From Actinomyces vulturis (GTDB taxonomy: Bacteria; Actinomycetota; Actinomycetes; Actinomycetales; Actinomycetaceae): DNA of 49,023 bases. The stretch is taken from contig NZ_LZRK01000007.1 of NCBI RefSeq assembly GCF_001687305.1, positions 1-49,023 of the forward strand, read 5' to 3'. Numbering within the stretch: position 1 is the first letter of the stretch; every line of letters begins with the position of its first letter. The notes beneath the pieces were generated by a model. The model made no database searches and was not told the origin of the DNA. It saw only the letters and a program-made list of their open reading frames with translations. Made by a program: the position numbers and the translations under genes. Shown piece after piece: positions 8,984 through 16,796 of this stretch.

Positions 8984-9990
8984 TAGTTGCGTCCTCCTGG
9001 TGTTGCACTTGCAGTTGGGTTCACAGTTGGCTCAGGTTCGGGAGCCGGAACATCGGAGACAGCGTTTTCAAAAGGCTGCAATGTCGGTCCACTTCCTGTT
9101 GGCCCCCAGGCAACGACGCGAGCAGAGCCAGTGTTTGCACTGTCAATAAGAAGGTCATAGCCCGAAACGGATGATTCTTTGACACCTGCACGATTCATTG
9201 CCAGATCCACATGCACCATGACAACGCTTTCATCTGGGTCTGCACCCTTATCTACAGCGCGCGTGGCAACCAAAGTGATGTTTTCTGTGTAGTCACCAAT
9301 ACCGGTAAGAGGGAAGTAGAGGTGATTTGAGTCTGGATCGCCAACGACGGTAGTCAATTCATCGACATTTCCCGAGGTGAACGCTTTAGACCATGCTGAC
9401 ACTGCACGTTTAATCGGTTCATTTGCCCCCAGAGATTTTGTGCCAGCCCAGTTCTCATCTGACCAGTCTTTCTGGCTTGGCTTGACGGGCATGAGCGTGG
9501 GGTTGCCAATGACATCAACACCGAACGCCGGGTCGTAATTGATATTCACACTCACCATGTAGGTTGAAACCTGGGAGGCTACGATCACATGTGCGTTGTA
9601 GGTGGTGTATGTGGGCAACTTGTTGTTGTTGACATCAGGCAGTGGCACAACGTCGGCTGAATCGAAACCTAGAACATGAGGGTCCGACAGTGGACAGCCA
9701 GGGTCGTTTACCCATCTGTCAACAGTGTCAAGTGCTGCGGCTCTCACTTGTACGGGTGGACCGTCTGTTTGAACAACGCTCGAAGAATTGTCACTTGTTA
9801 CGTCAGATAAGACGTAGAGCATTGAGAAAGCGAGCACGGGGAAAGAGCAAAGGCAAGCAATGATGATCCACCGGTAACGAGCTGCCCTACGCCCACGAGC
9901 AGATAGGGCAACAGCATTGTCAGTCGGAGATGCTTGTGGCTGGTTCCACCAGTTGTTGTGCTCATTCTTTTTGCGACTTTTTCTCATCAT
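8983..9990 (-). CDS. TcpC/VirB8-like conjugation protein
   Basis: 335 residues, starting at 9990 where ATG overlaps the upstream stop (ATGATGA region); a longer in-frame start exists but lies inside the previous gene. A basic N terminus is followed by one membrane helix at about residues 40-60. An extracellular part holds two alpha/beta domains with alternating hydrophobic strands, and a Pro/Thr-rich tail ends it. This is the topology of TcpC/VirB8 proteins, which scaffold the mating channel through NTF2-like domains. The neighbouring VirB4 gene supports the call. Confidence 0.75.
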   Translation of the reverse strand: MMRKSRKKNEHNNWWNQPQASPTDNAVALSARGRRAARYRWIIIACLCSFPVLAFSMLYVLSDVTSDNSSSVVQTDGPPVQVRAAALDTVDRWVNDPGCPLSDPHVLGFDSADVVPLPDVNNNKLPTYTTYNAHVIVASQVSTYMVSVNINYDPAFGVDVIGNPTLMPVKPSQKDWSDENWAGTKSLGANEPIKRAVSAWSKAFTSGNVDELTTVVGDPDSNHLYFPLTGIGDYTENITLVATRAVDKGADPDESVVMVHVDLAMNRAGVKESSVSGYDLLIDSANTGSARVVAWGPTGSGPTLQPFENAVSDVPAPEPEPTVNPTASATPGGRN

Positions 9991-10235
9991 CGGCGTTGTC
10001 CTAGAAGCGTCAAAATTGTTGTGCCTTCCTGCGGTGCTTTCGTTAGATTGTTTGCCCAACACATCACCAAAGGATTTCCACTACCCATGGCCGCATCGAT
10101 GCACTCTTGACACCACGTAGTTCCAGGCAGCGCAGGGTTTTTGCACACGGCAAAACACTTCTTGCATTTGTCTGGTGTGTGAATGTTTTCGTGGTGTTTT
10201 TCGCGCAAACGATAGAGCGTGCATTTATCGGCCAT
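9987..10235 (-). CDS. Small Cys-rich, probably zinc-binding protein
   Basis: 82 residues with an AAGGAG ribosome site 8 nt before ATG. Cysteines are arranged as Cys5, CKKC, a further Cys, and CQEC, as in zinc ribbons or treble-clef folds. There is no membrane segment. It lies between an unknown charged protein and the TcpC-like gene and ends in an ATGA overlap with the latter. A regulatory or assembly role is possible; the family is not recognised. Confidence 0.7.
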   Translation of the reverse strand: MADKCTLYRLREKHHENIHTPDKCKKCFAVCKNPALPGTTWCQECIDAAMGSGNPLVMCWANNLTKAPQEGTTILTLLGQRR

Positions 10236-10258
10236 GGGTAGTGACTCCTTGTTGTTTT

Positions 10259-10798
10259 TTACTCAGACAGTGCTTCGCGCATTACCTTGATGGACTCTGC
10301 GTTTTCTGTGATGGCGTTTGCGATCTGGCGTGCAGCCTCGACCGGGGAGGAACCCATCTTTTCGTTAATGAAACCGGCTTTGCTCATGGTGTCGAACAGA
10401 GACTTCATACGAGCCTTGCCGTTGGTTTCAACGCGGAGTGCAAGAACATGAAGGGCACGGTCAGCTTCGTCTTGATCAAAGATTATGAACATGTCACTCA
10501 GGTCGTTCTTCTTGTTTGAAGTGAGAACTTCGATAGTCAACGACTCAGTGTTGTCTGTTCCAAAGAGGGAACTGAATGCGTTTCGAGCCGCGCTGTCCAT
10601 ATTTTCGATGAACGAGTGGACGTACAGAACTTCAGTAACAACTTCGGCAGAAATCTTCTTACTGGAAGAACGTCTGGTTGTGGCAGTGCGCTTGCGACGT
10701 TTCGGCTTTGGCTTTTCCTCAACAACAGGTTCATCCACCACAGTTTCAGGCTGCATCTCGGTGTAGATGTTGTTGTTGGACATCCAGGTGTCAGTCAT
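10259..10798 (-). CDS. Unknown protein at the head of the transfer operon
   Basis: 179 residues. The first ~50 are disordered with a Lys/Arg-rich stretch (KPKRRKR), which could bind nucleic acid. The rest is a mixed alpha/beta domain rich in Asn, Glu and Ala, with no membrane segment. A GAAAGG site precedes the start, and a class 2 motif lies 41 nt further up, so this gene probably opens the operon that runs to 1366. No family recognised. Confidence 0.7.
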   Translation of the reverse strand: MTDTWMSNNNIYTEMQPETVVDEPVVEEKPKPKRRKRTATTRRSSSKKISAEVVTEVLYVHSFIENMDSAARNAFSSLFGTDNTESLTIEVLTSNKKNDLSDMFIIFDQDEADRALHVLALRVETNGKARMKSLFDTMSKAGFINEKMGSSPVEAARQIANAITENAESIKVMREALSE

Positions 10799-10838
10799 TG
10801 GCGTAAACCTTTCGTAGAAAATCGCCTATGCCCTACAA

Positions 10839-10849
10839 ACATGTGGACA
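10839..10849 (-). promoter_or_regulatory. Class 2 motif, promoter of the transfer operon
   Basis: An exact copy of TGTCCACATGT, directly next to a terminator stem and 41 nt upstream of the first gene of the type IV secretion operon. This is the expected place of the main operon promoter. Confidence 0.65.
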
Positions 10850-10881
10850 AAGAAGCGACTGGAAACCCAGTCGCTTCTTTG
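10848..10881 (-). terminator. Hairpin ending the 11410-10895 transcript
   Basis: A 15-bp perfect stem (10848-10862 with 10867-10881) with a 4-nt loop, just after the stop of the preceding minus-strand gene. It insulates that gene from the transfer operon. The T-rich part lies within the stem rather than after it. Confidence 0.7.
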
Positions 10882-10894
10882 TCGCTTGCATGTC

Positions 10895-11410
10895 TTAGTC
10901 AGCAGGGCCAAGATCCACAAAGTCCGACAGCACTCGAACCTTATTGCCGTTGGGCATCTCTTCCATGTCCACGTAAAGCAGCAGCTTGTGATTGATCAAA
11001 GATTCACCAGGGCGGTTGCCATTTGCATCCTTGGGGCCACCCAAAAGACGGCTAACGATCTGCTTGCCTTCGAAGGTGTAAGCCGGAGCGGTACGCACTG
11101 TTTCAATGCCGTTTTCATTTCGAGGTGAAGGCTTCGTCTTGAGAGTAACGATTCCGCGACGGGAAGATTCTTCCTTTTCCAGACCAACAAACACGCCAGA
11201 AAAACGCTTACATGTCTTATCTGACTCAACGCCAGCATTGAAGACTACTTCAGCATTGCGTCGCACGTACTTGTTTTCAAACAACAGTGCCATTTGTCCG
11301 GCATGGTAGCGAACAGCCCCAATATAGTCGCGCGGGTCGTCGAAATCTTCGGGGCTTCCGGCTTCCATCTTTCCTAGAGCGATAGCCAGATTCATACTCA
11401 ACTCGTCCAT
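10895..11410 (-). CDS. Unknown protein beside the RecB-like nuclease
   Basis: 171 residues, soluble, mixed alpha then beta, with a central Arg/Lys-rich strand region. The N-terminal half looks helical, the C-terminal half like an OB- or SH3-like barrel, so a DNA-binding partner role is conceivable. An AAAGGA site precedes ATG. A class 1 motif lies about 41 nt upstream, predicting a ~31-nt leader. Its neighbours are DNA-processing genes (nuclease, SSB). Family not recognised. Confidence 0.7.
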   Translation of the reverse strand: MDELSMNLAIALGKMEAGSPEDFDDPRDYIGAVRYHAGQMALLFENKYVRRNAEVVFNAGVESDKTCKRFSGVFVGLEKEESSRRGIVTLKTKPSPRNENGIETVRTAPAYTFEGKQIVSRLLGGPKDANGNRPGESLINHKLLLYVDMEEMPNGNKVRVLSDFVDLGPAD

Positions 11411-11446
11411 GAAAAATCCTTTACGTCAAAATGTTGTGGACACTTC

Positions 11447-11459
11447 ATATATGGTCGTG
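11447..11459 (-). promoter_or_regulatory. Class 1 motif (CGACCATNNNT), leadered gene
   Basis: ACGACCATATAT on the minus strand. With the spacing seen in leaderless genes, transcription would start near 11441, some 31 nt before the gene at 11410. A truncated class 2-like GTGTCCACA lies just below it at 11434-11442. Confidence 0.6.
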
Positions 11460-11467
11460 AATGCGGT

Positions 11468-12841
11468 TCACTTTTCGTGTTCGTCGATCAGATCGAAGGC
11501 GATAGAACTCATCGCTCCGATAGCGCGCAGAGCCTTGGCTTCCCACTGATCCATGTCTTCTTCATTGCCAACAGGAGGGGTGTGGGTTTCCAAAAATGTG
11601 CGCAACGCTCCGCTAGAACGCGTGATCGCACCAGAGTTGTATCCAACCTTGTGCCCCACGTTGTTTTGGGCACTGGTGGTAATGATTCGATATAGCCGCT
11701 TTGACAGGGCCTCAACGTTGGTGGGAGTCAGTTGCATCTCTTCGCACTTGCTTATCAACTCCCATGCCAGGGACACCACGCCAAAGGCGGTTCCTGCGCC
11801 ATAGGATGCGATGTTGATTGAAGCGTTAGAGGTGTAAGCGTTGAACGGCTTGTCTTCTCCCCATTGCATTGTTTGTTCTTCTTCCTTAATAACTTCTGCT
11901 TGTAGCGGTAAAGATGTGCGGTTTGGTGCAGGATCGCTAAAAATGTGTGAGCCAACTTTGCGACCGTTTGCGCCAGGACAGATTTCTGATAGTGGACACC
12001 ATCGGCACAAAATCGAGGGCTTGTATTCAAACAACTTGCCATCAACCATCTGGCGGTACTTAACCCACGTCTTTTGAAGCAGGCTTTGTGTATCTGCCAT
12101 TGCTTGCTCAGACAGGTCGATGATGCGCTGCTGCTTTGTTGCCAGGTAAAGCAGCTTGGATTCAGTAATCTCACCAATACCTGCTGCTTTCGCTGCCATA
12201 ACATAGACGCGTTGCTGGTGTCCATACTCATCACCAAATCGAGCCAGTTCGCTCTTGGTTGGCATGCGTGCGATCTTGCCGTTTTTGATGCCGCGCAACT
12301 TGTAGTCGCGCATGACTAAACCGTTCTCGCCTTGATCGAGACGGTCAATCACCCCATAGACAGGAACGCCAAAAACGTTGACCGGATCTGTGAACGTTCC
12401 GAGTTTCAGTTCGGTTGCCTTGGTAAGCACATCAGGGGCGTATTCATACTTCTTGTCGAACACACTCTGAATGGCAGGAACGTACATGGCAAAGTGCTCA
12501 TCAAACTCTTTGCGAGTGTACTGAACGTCTGCACTGTCAAACGCCTTCTGCTTTTCTTCCTCGAAGAACACTAAGGCGTTTGCCACGTTGCGCTCGCTAG
12601 GCTCCAAAGAGTACAGGCGCTCCATGGTGGCGTGAATGACGTTTCCAGTTTCATTCGCTGCCATGGGGTCTTTAAGATACGGACCCAACTTGCCAGCAGC
12701 CCACGATGCAGGGCAACCATGATCTAAAGCGTTCATGGCCGAAGGTGAAAGATAATTCTTGTCGAGTTTGTAGGCTGTGCGCTCACCACTGCCAGGCACT
12801 AAACCTTGGCCGGTGAGCGTGGCATCAATAACTGTATCCAT
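11468..12841 (-). CDS. Cas4/RecB-like PD-(D/E)XK nuclease with Fe-S cysteines
   Basis: 457 residues. A PD-(D/E)XK core is visible as GVIDRLD near residue 165 and RDYK near 177. One Cys near residue 43 (HGC) and a CRWC..C cluster at about 280-286 match the four-Cys iron-sulfur arrangement of Cas4/AddB/RecB-type nucleases. These trim DNA ends in recombination or replication. A further ~160 residues after the cluster have no recognised domain and make it longer than Cas4. There is no ribosome site; the ATG lies 12 nt below a perfect class 1 motif, so the mRNA is probably leaderless. No CRISPR array or other cas gene is present. Confidence 0.8.
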   Translation of the reverse strand: MDTVIDATLTGQGLVPGSGERTAYKLDKNYLSPSAMNALDHGCPASWAAGKLGPYLKDPMAANETGNVIHATMERLYSLEPSERNVANALVFFEEEKQKAFDSADVQYTRKEFDEHFAMYVPAIQSVFDKKYEYAPDVLTKATELKLGTFTDPVNVFGVPVYGVIDRLDQGENGLVMRDYKLRGIKNGKIARMPTKSELARFGDEYGHQQRVYVMAAKAAGIGEITESKLLYLATKQQRIIDLSEQAMADTQSLLQKTWVKYRQMVDGKLFEYKPSILCRWCPLSEICPGANGRKVGSHIFSDPAPNRTSLPLQAEVIKEEEQTMQWGEDKPFNAYTSNASINIASYGAGTAFGVVSLAWELISKCEEMQLTPTNVEALSKRLYRIITTSAQNNVGHKVGYNSGAITRSSGALRTFLETHTPPVGNEEDMDQWEAKALRAIGAMSSIAFDLIDEHEK

Positions 12842-12846
12842 GCCTT

Positions 12847-12858
12847 ATACATGGTCGT
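12847..12858 (-). promoter_or_regulatory. Class 1 motif, leaderless
   Basis: ACGACCATGTAT, one of four copies identical over 12 bases. Its CAT lies at -12 to -10 relative to the ATG at 12841, the same register as at 33900, 34236 and 35270. Confidence 0.7.
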
Positions 12859-12867
12859 AACGCACGT

Positions 12868-13245
12868 CTAAAAATGACAAACTTCAAACGCTTCGCAACG
12901 GTGGGTAAAAGACGAATGAGGGTCAACAATCTCTGGCCCGTCAAAAGTGATCGCCTGTAGCGCGTCACTCACTTCTTGTTCAGCCAAATTCTTGACCAAC
13001 ACATCGAATTTTACGGAGTGCGCTCGCACCGTATATCCGCTGCCCATATCGTGTTCATCGGAGATAACGATGAAGACGTTTTCGACGTTTTCACGTTCTT
13101 TTCCTCCGTTGTAGGGCTTGAAGTTGGCGCGCAGCGCGACAGTTTTATGCGCGGGTCGCACGTTGTACTGATCAACAAAATCAGTAACGTCGCTGTTGGT
13201 GGAGTTAAAAATGTTGGCGCAAATAGTTAAAGGTGTCTGACACAT
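12868..13245 (-). CDS. Unknown small protein
   Basis: 125 residues, soluble, predicted mainly beta, with two Cys/His-containing ends (HRCEAFEVCHF at the C terminus). Begins with ATG at 13245 with no Shine-Dalgarno. The ATG is in the leaderless register of a class 1 motif (CCATAGAT). It is followed closely by the nuclease gene and may work with it. No family recognised. Confidence 0.65.
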   Translation of the reverse strand: MCQTPLTICANIFNSTNSDVTDFVDQYNVRPAHKTVALRANFKPYNGGKERENVENVFIVISDEHDMGSGYTVRAHSVKFDVLVKNLAEQEVSDALQAITFDGPEIVDPHSSFTHRCEAFEVCHF

Positions 13246-13250
13246 AAATG

Positions 13251-13262
13251 ATCTATGGTCGT
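13251..13262 (-). promoter_or_regulatory. Class 1 motif, leaderless
   Basis: ACGACCATAGAT on the minus strand, preceded by a T run. CAT at -12 to -10 and T at -6 relative to the ATG at 13245. Confidence 0.65.
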
Positions 13263-13269
13263 AAAAATG

Positions 13270-14019
13270 TCAGCCTGGAATAGCAGCAAACAACAGCCAG
13301 AAAACGCAGTACATGGAGTAGATTGCCATGAGCGCAAACAGAACATGTTCACGTGTAGAACCGGCATTACCCAAAATGGCGAAGCCAACCTTCTTGTTTC
13401 CAAACAGCGGCCATGTCACAGGTGGCACATGATCGGTGGTGATGAAATCACCGAGACGGTGAATCCACATGCCAAAAAAGACTGCTGCTGGCATGAACCA
13501 CATTGCTGTGGCAGGAAGCATGGCCCCAAAAATGAATCCAAAGAGGGCCAACGGATAAATAATTACGTACCTCTTCGATTTCACCCCAACAGCACGTGCA
13601 AGCATGGCCACGCACAGTGCGGTGACAATGCCGTTGCCTGGGCGGATCAGAACGCCACCAACTTCGGCGGTCCATGATGCTGCGAGAAACACTAAAGACG
13701 CGAAAATGGCAAAGCCTAATGGAACGTGAGTCAGTTTACGGTGGCCAAATGGAGCAACCAGTTTGTGTATCCAATTGGTTAACGGTGGGATCGAATTGGT
13801 TGCCAAAGACTTACTTGTGTCAATATCAGGCCACAATGCCATGACAGACAAAATCAGACACATCAAGAAAATGTAGGGCGCGCTCATATCGCCCAGATGT
13901 GCACCAAGTTTCAACTCACCGGCTGGCAGTGGACCAATGGCCGGGTGGGGCAAAACCACTGGTGAAAATGCTGCGAAACCGATTGCTGTACCACTCAAAG
14001 CGTGGCTGCGACCCATCAT
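13270..14019 (-). CDS. YdjM-like membrane protein (DUF457, putative metal-dependent hydrolase)
   Basis: 249 residues. MGRSH at the start, PDID near residue 65, a HRKLTH box, and a later IHRLGD...DHVP box are the conserved His/Asp motifs of the YdjM/DUF457 family, interspersed with four to five hydrophobic segments. Members are inner-membrane proteins, often stress- or LexA-controlled in other bacteria; the reaction is not established. An AGGAG site lies 11 nt before the ATG at 14019; ATG 14016 is an alternative. It is divergent from the methylase gene and shares the palindrome-rich region 14058-14097. Confidence 0.8.
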   Translation of the reverse strand: MMGRSHALSGTAIGFAAFSPVVLPHPAIGPLPAGELKLGAHLGDMSAPYIFLMCLILSVMALWPDIDTSKSLATNSIPPLTNWIHKLVAPFGHRKLTHVPLGFAIFASLVFLAASWTAEVGGVLIRPGNGIVTALCVAMLARAVGVKSKRYVIIYPLALFGFIFGAMLPATAMWFMPAAVFFGMWIHRLGDFITTDHVPPVTWPLFGNKKVGFAILGNAGSTREHVLFALMAIYSMYCVFWLLFAAIPG

Positions 14020-14057
14020 GATTGTTAAAGCTCCTCAGTAGGTGGCTGATATGCCAA

Positions 14058-14097
14058 CTACTAGGGAGTTCTTGCCCTAGTAGGTCGTTAACGACCT
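14058..14097. promoter_or_regulatory. Divergent control region: two class 3 sites and a 16-bp palindrome
   Basis: CTACTAGG at 14058-14065 and CCTAGTAGG at 14076-14084 point in opposite directions, one towards each gene. Adjoining the second is a perfect 16-bp palindrome AGGTCGTTAACGACCT (14082-14097), which holds ACGACC, the core of class 1, on both strands. Both genes served have normal ribosome sites, so these would be leadered promoters. Confidence 0.65.
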
Positions 14098-14113
14098 TCT
14101 AAGGCAGGACTCA

Positions 14114-15064
14114 ATGGCTAACAATTCTCTTCATCGAGCAAAGAAAAACAGGAACGACGAGTTCTACACCACCTACCAATGCATCGAAAACGAGGTGGAA
14201 CACTACTACTCCTACAACCCCAATGTTTTTGCAGGCCATCGGTTACTTTTGCCGTGTGATGACTGGGAGAAAAGTCAGTTTGTTGCCTATTTTTCTGACA
14301 ATTTTGAGCGTTTCAATCTTCAGTCGTTAACTGCCACATGTTTTGGTGAGCGCGGGAAAATGTTTGTTAAAACCGCGAACAAAACAACGTGTGATCTGCT
14401 CAAAGGCAATGGCAGTTTTCTTAGCCACGAAGTCACCGCGATTGCTCAACAGTGCGACATGATCGTGACGAACCCGCCTTTTTCCATGTTCAGAGAGTTC
14501 TTGCCATGGGTGGGTGAAAAGAAGTTTTTGCTCATGTCCAACATGAACACCATCGGCTACAAAGACGTAAACCCGCTCATTTTGCAAGGAAAAATCTGGA
14601 TGGGGGCAACCAATGACAGCCAGGTTATTTTTGCCACCCCACTGTCAACAGAAGTGAAACCTTCACACGCCCGATATTGTCAGCGTCGAGGCTATCGCGC
14701 TCAGGACGGACTTCATTACACCGTTTTGGGAAATACATGCTGGCTAACAAACATGGAGTATGACCGCTACAGCCGGTTTGTTAAAACTCAACCAATGGCT
14801 GACATTTTGACAAACACTAGACACAAGAAAATCGTTGAACATGGCTTCCCACGTTATCTAAACTTCGACGGAATAGACGTACCCTTTAGCGACTCAATTC
14901 CCAGCGACTTTGACGGAATCATGGGCGTACCAATCTCGTTTCTGTTCAAACACAATCCTGAGCAGTTTGAGATCGTGGGCTTCAGATACGGCGATGACGG
15001 TAAAGATCTGACGACCGCCGCATACGCGCCTTATGTGCGTCTGCTGATCAGAAGGAAAAACTAG
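14114..15064 (+). CDS. EcoRI-family adenine-specific DNA methyltransferase
   Basis: 316 residues. The opening NDEFYTTYQCIENEVEHY-type segment, a CDDW box, and the catalytic NPPF at about residue 120 followed by FREFLPWV are hallmarks of the M.EcoRI group of N6-adenine methylases. A later IGYKDVNPLI segment also matches. AAGGCAGGA precedes the ATG. No restriction endonuclease is adjacent, so it is an orphan methylase, most simply protecting the incoming element from host restriction or marking its own DNA. Its 3' end overlaps the convergent Panacea gene by 17 nt. Confidence 0.85.
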   Translation: MANNSLHRAKKNRNDEFYTTYQCIENEVEHYYSYNPNVFAGHRLLLPCDDWEKSQFVAYFSDNFERFNLQSLTATCFGERGKMFVKTANKTTCDLLKGNGSFLSHEVTAIAQQCDMIVTNPPFSMFREFLPWVGEKKFLLMSNMNTIGYKDVNPLILQGKIWMGATNDSQVIFATPLSTEVKPSHARYCQRRGYRAQDGLHYTVLGNTCWLTNMEYDRYSRFVKTQPMADILTNTRHKKIVEHGFPRYLNFDGIDVPFSDSIPSDFDGIMGVPISFLFKHNPEQFEIVGFRYGDDGKDLTTAAYAPYVRLLIRRKN

Positions 15065-15473
15065 GGAAGATAATCGCTTCGTTTTCTTCGGTGGTTTTCC
15101 AACTGTTTTCAACAGTGTTGAACACTTCCACCAGTTGTTTGCGCGGCATTTTGCCGTATGTTTTCACCACTTCTTCAATCGCATACGACAGGGCAACGTC
15201 TTCGTTCATGCTGAGCACTTGTCCATCAAGATCGGGGAGAAAATCTCGGATCGTCTTGTTGATGAAAGGTGCTGCTGCACGGTTGACTGTCACAAGCACA
15301 GGGCCACGAGCGGAGGCAACGAAAAGTTCACTAATCAGATCGGTTGCGGTTTTTTCGTGGTATCGACACACAACCAAAAACATGAGTCGTTGCAGCTGCA
15401 TCGGCTTGACATTTTGGCCTGCCAACATGAGGCGAAAAATGACGTTGTTGGCCAGGTGGATCGCATCACTCAC
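15048..15473 (-). CDS. Panacea-domain-like protein (SocA/DUF4065)
   Basis: 141 residues from GTG 15473, chosen because it overlaps the preceding stop codon (GTGA). The N-terminal helix, a KPMQLQRLMFLVVCRYHE segment and the AARGPVL segment follow the Panacea/SocA pattern (Lys-Leu helix, then a GPV box), though diverged. Such domains act as antitoxins or protease adaptors. No toxin gene is recognisable next to it; the partner upstream is a membrane-anchored protein. It is convergent with, and overlaps, the methylase. Confidence 0.55.
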   Translation of the reverse strand: MSDAIHLANNVIFRLMLAGQNVKPMQLQRLMFLVVCRYHEKTATDLISELFVASARGPVLVTVNRAAAPFINKTIRDFLPDLDGQVLSMNEDVALSYAIEEVVKTYGKMPRKQLVEVFNTVENSWKTTEENEAIIFPSFSF

Positions 15474-15925
15474 TTGACACGCTCGATCTCCACCCATTCA
15501 TCAGCGGTGGCGGTGAACTCAAAAATCCCTTTGCCTTCAAGCGTCAGTGTTGCTTCACCCTCTTTGTTTTCACCAGGAGTGGAGTTGGTCAGTTCACCTG
15601 TTGTGGTGGCAACAATCTCGACGTTAGATTTCCCTTTTGCCTTCACGGTGACAGTGCATTGTTCATCGCATTTGTAGGCGAGAGTCTTTTCGGCAAGAGC
15701 CGGAGATTCTTCAGAAGAAGGCTCAACAGTCGGCTGAACGGTTTCTTCAATTACAGGCTGGCTCGTTGGCTCGTCGTGTGGCCATGAGATGTTGCTCAAG
15801 AGGGCAACAGATCCAAACGTCAGCAATGGAATAGCACCGATAAGAATCAATCCAACGAAAATGAAAGCCAGGCGGTTTCGACGCAATTGGCTTTTCCGGC
15901 TACGAATCAGTGGATTGTTTTTCAT
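15470..15925 (-). CDS. Signal-anchored extracytoplasmic protein, unknown
   Basis: 151 residues from ATG 15925; ATG 15937 (MAKQ) is also possible because an AAAAGGA lies directly before it. A basic N terminus and one membrane helix (about residues 16-40) precede a Pro/Glu/Thr-rich spacer. A beta-rich domain of about 80 residues follows, with a CDEQC pair, probably outside the membrane. Its stop overlaps the start of the Panacea-like gene, so the two are co-translated. Function unknown. Confidence 0.65.
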   Translation of the reverse strand: MKNNPLIRSRKSQLRRNRLAFIFVGLILIGAIPLLTFGSVALLSNISWPHDEPTSQPVIEETVQPTVEPSSEESPALAEKTLAYKCDEQCTVTVKAKGKSNVEIVATTTGELTNSTPGENKEGEATLTLEGKGIFEFTATADEWVEIERVK

Positions 15926-15955
15926 CTGTTTTGCCATTCCTTTTGAATGAAGGCC

Positions 15956-16009
15956 CAAACCCCTGCCTCGTGTTGACGAGAGCACTATCAATCAACAAGG
16001 CAGGGGGTT
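15956..16009. repeat. Inverted repeat between ssb and the membrane protein gene
   Basis: The arms CAAACCCCTGCCT (15956-15968) and AGGCAGGGGGTTG (about 15998-16010) pair nearly perfectly. A T run follows only on the plus strand, so for the minus-strand genes it is more likely an mRNA structure than a terminator. Confidence 0.5.
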
Positions 16010-16025
16010 GAGACGTTTTTTGAGA

Positions 16026-16511
16026 TCAGAAAACTTCTTCACTCATGTTCTGGGGCTGCTTGGCAGTAGACTTCTTCTTCTTTGAAGCAGCAGGCTCATC
16101 AATCGCACCCGAAGCCACGGGATCAAAGTCGTCATTCGTTGCCTTGGGTCGCTTGGCAACCTGAACCTTCTGGAAGGCCAGATCAGGACCGATGTTGTAG
16201 ACGTTGAGCTGAGTGAGAGTCTGGTTCACTTCCTCAGTGCTGCCATCGTCCTTGGCGAGATTGACCGCCTTGTTGTAGGTCTGCAAAGAGCCGGTGGCAA
16301 TAACGCGATTGCCCTTCTTGAGAGTTTCGCAAACGTTCTTGGCAAGACCGATGGGGCCGTCCCAAACGATGGCGTTGTGGAAGTTGGCGCGAGCGTTCTC
16401 GTCCTTGCCAATGTTCTCGGCAATGGTGAACAGGGCGTAGCCCTTGCCACCGCTGGACTGCTTGTAAACGGGGTCGGCGGTCAGGTTGCCGATGATTGTT
16501 GCGTTAGACAT
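16026..16511 (-). CDS. ssb: Single-stranded DNA-binding protein
   Basis: 161 residues. An N-terminal OB-fold typical of bacterial SSB (IIGNLTADPVY start, FTIAEN, FHNAIVWDG, LKKGNRVIATGSL) is followed by a charged Lys-rich tail. The extreme C terminus is MSEEVF, an acidic-hydrophobic tip that differs from the usual DDDIPF, so contacts with partner proteins may be element-specific. AAGGAGG precedes ATG. The leader carries a class 1 motif at 16563-16573, with a class 3 octamer further up. It would coat element DNA during transfer and replication. Confidence 0.92.
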   Translation of the reverse strand: MSNATIIGNLTADPVYKQSSGGKGYALFTIAENIGKDENARANFHNAIVWDGPIGLAKNVCETLKKGNRVIATGSLQTYNKAVNLAKDDGSTEEVNQTLTQLNVYNIGPDLAFQKVQVAKRPKATNDDFDPVASGAIDEPAASKKKKSTAKQPQNMSEEVF

Positions 16512-16562
16512 TGTGGTTGTCCTCCTTGTTGACAGTGGCAGTGTTTCTGCCCCTCACCGACA

Positions 16563-16573
16563 TATATGGTCGG
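16563..16573 (-). promoter_or_regulatory. Class 1 motif upstream of ssb
   Basis: CCGACCATATATG on the minus strand, predicting a start near 16556 and a leader of about 44 nt with a strong ribosome site. A class 3-type octamer CCTAGTAG lies at 16614-16621, pointing the same way, so ssb may have two promoters. Confidence 0.6.
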
Positions 16574-16664
16574 AAAGTTTTTGATCACGAACACTTTGTG
16601 CGCAATCACCCATCTACTAGGAGGACAAATCATCGACTGCTTGTTTTTGCCCAAGAATTTGCTT

Positions 16665-16694
16665 ACCCCCACCAGAACAACGTCTGACGGGGGT
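16665..16694. terminator. Hairpin downstream of dnaE (weak terminator candidate)
   Basis: ACCCCC (16665-16670) pairs with GGGGGT (16689-16694), with inner pairing of CAGA and TCTG. It lies about 100 nt after the dnaE stop. No clear T run follows on the minus strand, so termination is uncertain. The rest of 16622-16796 shows no gene. Confidence 0.3.
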
Positions 16695-16796
16695 GATGCT
16701 CCCACCCACAGTGAGATTGCTAGAGGTTATTGGCTCTCAGGTATAGACCAGGGCCTACAGAACTGAAATCCAACGGTGTCACCAGGAAACCAACAA

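Noticed and set aside
11468-12841. The Cas4-like protein as part of a CRISPR system
   Set aside because: No cas1, cas2 or array anywhere in the window; its neighbours are replication genes, so a RecB-like DNA-processing role is simpler.
16481-16705. Reading frame overlapping the ssb start on the minus strand
   Set aside because: It runs over the ssb leader, ribosome site and first codons in another frame; no start signal of its own.
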